5,366 nt of DNA from SAR324 cluster bacterium (GTDB lineage Bacteria > SAR324 > JACQKK01), in NCBI GenBank assembly GCA_022572825.1, contig JACZVE010000249.1, positions 1 through 5,366 on the forward strand, read 5' to 3'. Both the position numbers and the translations under genes were made by a program. The notes under the pieces were generated by a model. It saw only the letters and a list, made by a program, of their open reading frames with translations. It searched no databases and was not told the DNA's origin. Shown here in pieces: positions 4,474-5,366 of this stretch (its first letter is position 1; each line of letters begins with the position of its first letter).

Positions 4474-5366
4474 ATGATGATGTGCACCCCGGCAAAGGGA
4501 TTTTTGCCGCTCATGCTCGCGTTCATGCTGGCCCCCGCCCTGGCTCTGCCCGCTGCCGGCCAGATCATCGAAGTGGACGCAAAGCTGCCCGTCTACCGGC
4601 GCGTGAGCGGAGTTTCCGGCAACTTGAACAGCGTCGGCTCCGATACATTGAACAACCTGATGACCCTGTGGGCCGAGGCCTTCCGCAAGGTCTATCCGAA
4701 CGTAAACGTCCAGATCGAAGGCAAAGGCTCGAGCACGGTGCCGCCCGCGCTCATCAAGGGCACCGCGCAGTTGGGCCCCATGTCCCGCAAGATGAAACGC
4801 AGCGAGCAGGAGGCGTTCGAGAACAAGCACGGATACGGGCCCACCGGTATCGCCGTGGCGATCGACGCGCTGGCTGTGTTCGTGAACAAGGACAACCCGA
4901 TCGCCGGCCTCTCCCTGCAACAGGTCGACGCCATCTTCTCCAAGCACCGGCGGAGCGGCTTTCCCACCGACATCACCATCTGGGGCCAGGTGGGGCTGGA
5001 CGGCGCCTGGAAAAACACGCCCATCAGCCTGTACGGCAGAAATTCCGCCTCGGGCACCTACGGGTATTTCAAAAGCAAAGCGCTGTTCAAGGGCGACTAC
5101 AAGGACACCGTTAAGGAACAGCCCGGCTCCGCGTCCGTGGTGCAAGGGGTCGGAACCGAGAAGGGCGCCATCGGCTACTCCGGCATCGGCTACCGCACCT
5201 CCGGGGTCAGGGCCGTCCCCCTTTCCAAGAAGAAGGGCCGGCCATTCCACCGGCCCACCTACGCAAACGCCCTCAGCGGCAAGTATCCGCTCGCCCGGGC
5301 GCTCTACATCCAGGTCAACCGGCATCCGACCCGTGGCTTGGACAAGCTGACCAGGGAATTCATCAA
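4474..5366 (+). CDS. pstS: PstS-family phosphate-binding periplasmic protein, 3' end cut by window edge
   Basis: This is the substrate-binding component of a Pst-type phosphate ABC importer, exported to the periplasm. The visible 297 residues start with a Sec signal peptide: a short n-region containing Lys8, a hydrophobic core about 10-24, and a likely cleavage after ALA24. The ligand-binding fold follows, with VGSDTL at 54-59, GKGSSTVPPAL at 83-93, LGPMSRKM at 100-107, the phosphate-loop motif R189-x3-S193-G194-T195 (in YGRNSASGTYGYF), and GAIGYSGIGY at 231-240. The position held by Asp56 in E. coli PstS reads MSR here, as in many other family members. Family members are usually about 320-350 residues, so only a short C-terminus is missing. 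Its own promoter and ribosome binding site lie upstream. Whether pstC, pstA and pstB follow is outside the window. Family-level assignment is firm, but phosphate specificity and involvement in a Pst transporter are inferred. Confidence 0.88.
   Translation, partial: MMMCTPAKGFLPLMLAFMLAPALALPAAGQIIEVDAKLPVYRRVSGVSGNLNSVGSDTLNNLMTLWAEAFRKVYPNVNVQIEGKGSSTVPPALIKGTAQLGPMSRKMKRSEQEAFENKHGYGPTGIAVAIDALAVFVNKDNPIAGLSLQQVDAIFSKHRRSGFPTDITIWGQVGLDGAWKNTPISLYGRNSASGTYGYFKSKALFKGDYKDTVKEQPGSASVVQGVGTEKGAIGYSGIGYRTSGVRAVPLSKKKGRPFHRPTYANALSGKYPLARALYIQVNRHPTRGLDKLTREFI

Noticed and set aside
4389..5114. A 241-codon plus-strand frame overlapping the pstS-like gene
   Set aside because: It is offset from the frame carrying the PstS motifs, begins at GTG without a ribosome binding site, and its translation is Arg/Gln/His/Pro-rich.
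4453..5325. A 290-codon open frame on the minus strand opposite the pstS-like gene
   Set aside because: It is antisense to a gene with clear PstS motifs and a signal peptide; the translation is Gly/Ala/Val/His-rich without recognisable motifs.
1..5366. tRNA, rRNA, CRISPR arrays, insertion-sequence ends
   Set aside because: Looked for on both strands; no cloverleaf, repeat-spacer array, transposase or terminal repeats were seen.

Overview
This is a GC-rich stretch of bacterial chromosome carrying mostly core-metabolism genes. The gene content (glutamyl-tRNA reductase for C5-pathway haem synthesis, a proteobacterial-length PgsA, a stand-alone pterin carbinolamine dehydratase and a PstS-family phosphate-binding protein with a Sec signal) suggests a GC-rich proteobacterium, probably beta- or gammaproteobacterial or a nearby sulfur-oxidiser-like lineage. 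That placement is an inference from gene families and base composition and was not tested. No RNA genes, mobile elements, CRISPR arrays or integration scars were seen.

Layout, left to right. Positions 1-91 (minus) hold the first 30 codons of a uroporphyrinogen-III synthase-like gene (hemD) that runs off the left edge. It lies 45 bases downstream of hemA (137-1540, minus), so the two probably form a tetrapyrrole operon transcribed leftward. A 284-base divergent region (1541-1824) separates hemA from the rightward genes; it holds a possible hemA promoter and a long inverted repeat in the pgsA leader. pgsA (1825-2385, plus) makes phosphatidylglycerol phosphate. A 61-base GC-rich gap with two overlapping, mutually exclusive hairpins leads into a pterin-4-alpha-carbinolamine dehydratase gene (2447-2737, plus). 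Its 3' end overlaps by 19 bases the 3' end of a convergent 508-codon gene (2719-4245, minus) whose product I do not recognise.

A 228-base divergent region (4246-4473) carries a good sigma70-type promoter (4322-4349), a perfect palindrome just after it, and a ribosome binding site. It leads to a PstS-family periplasmic phosphate-binding protein gene (4474 to beyond 5366, plus), cut by the right edge of the window.

Functionally the window is a set of small neighbouring units rather than one pathway: haem synthesis (hemA-hemD) leftward, membrane phospholipid plus pterin recycling rightward, an unknown convergent gene, and phosphate capture. I found no convincing new multi-gene system. The least explained items are the unrecognised 508-residue protein and the structured leaders of pgsA, the dehydratase gene and the pstS-like gene.
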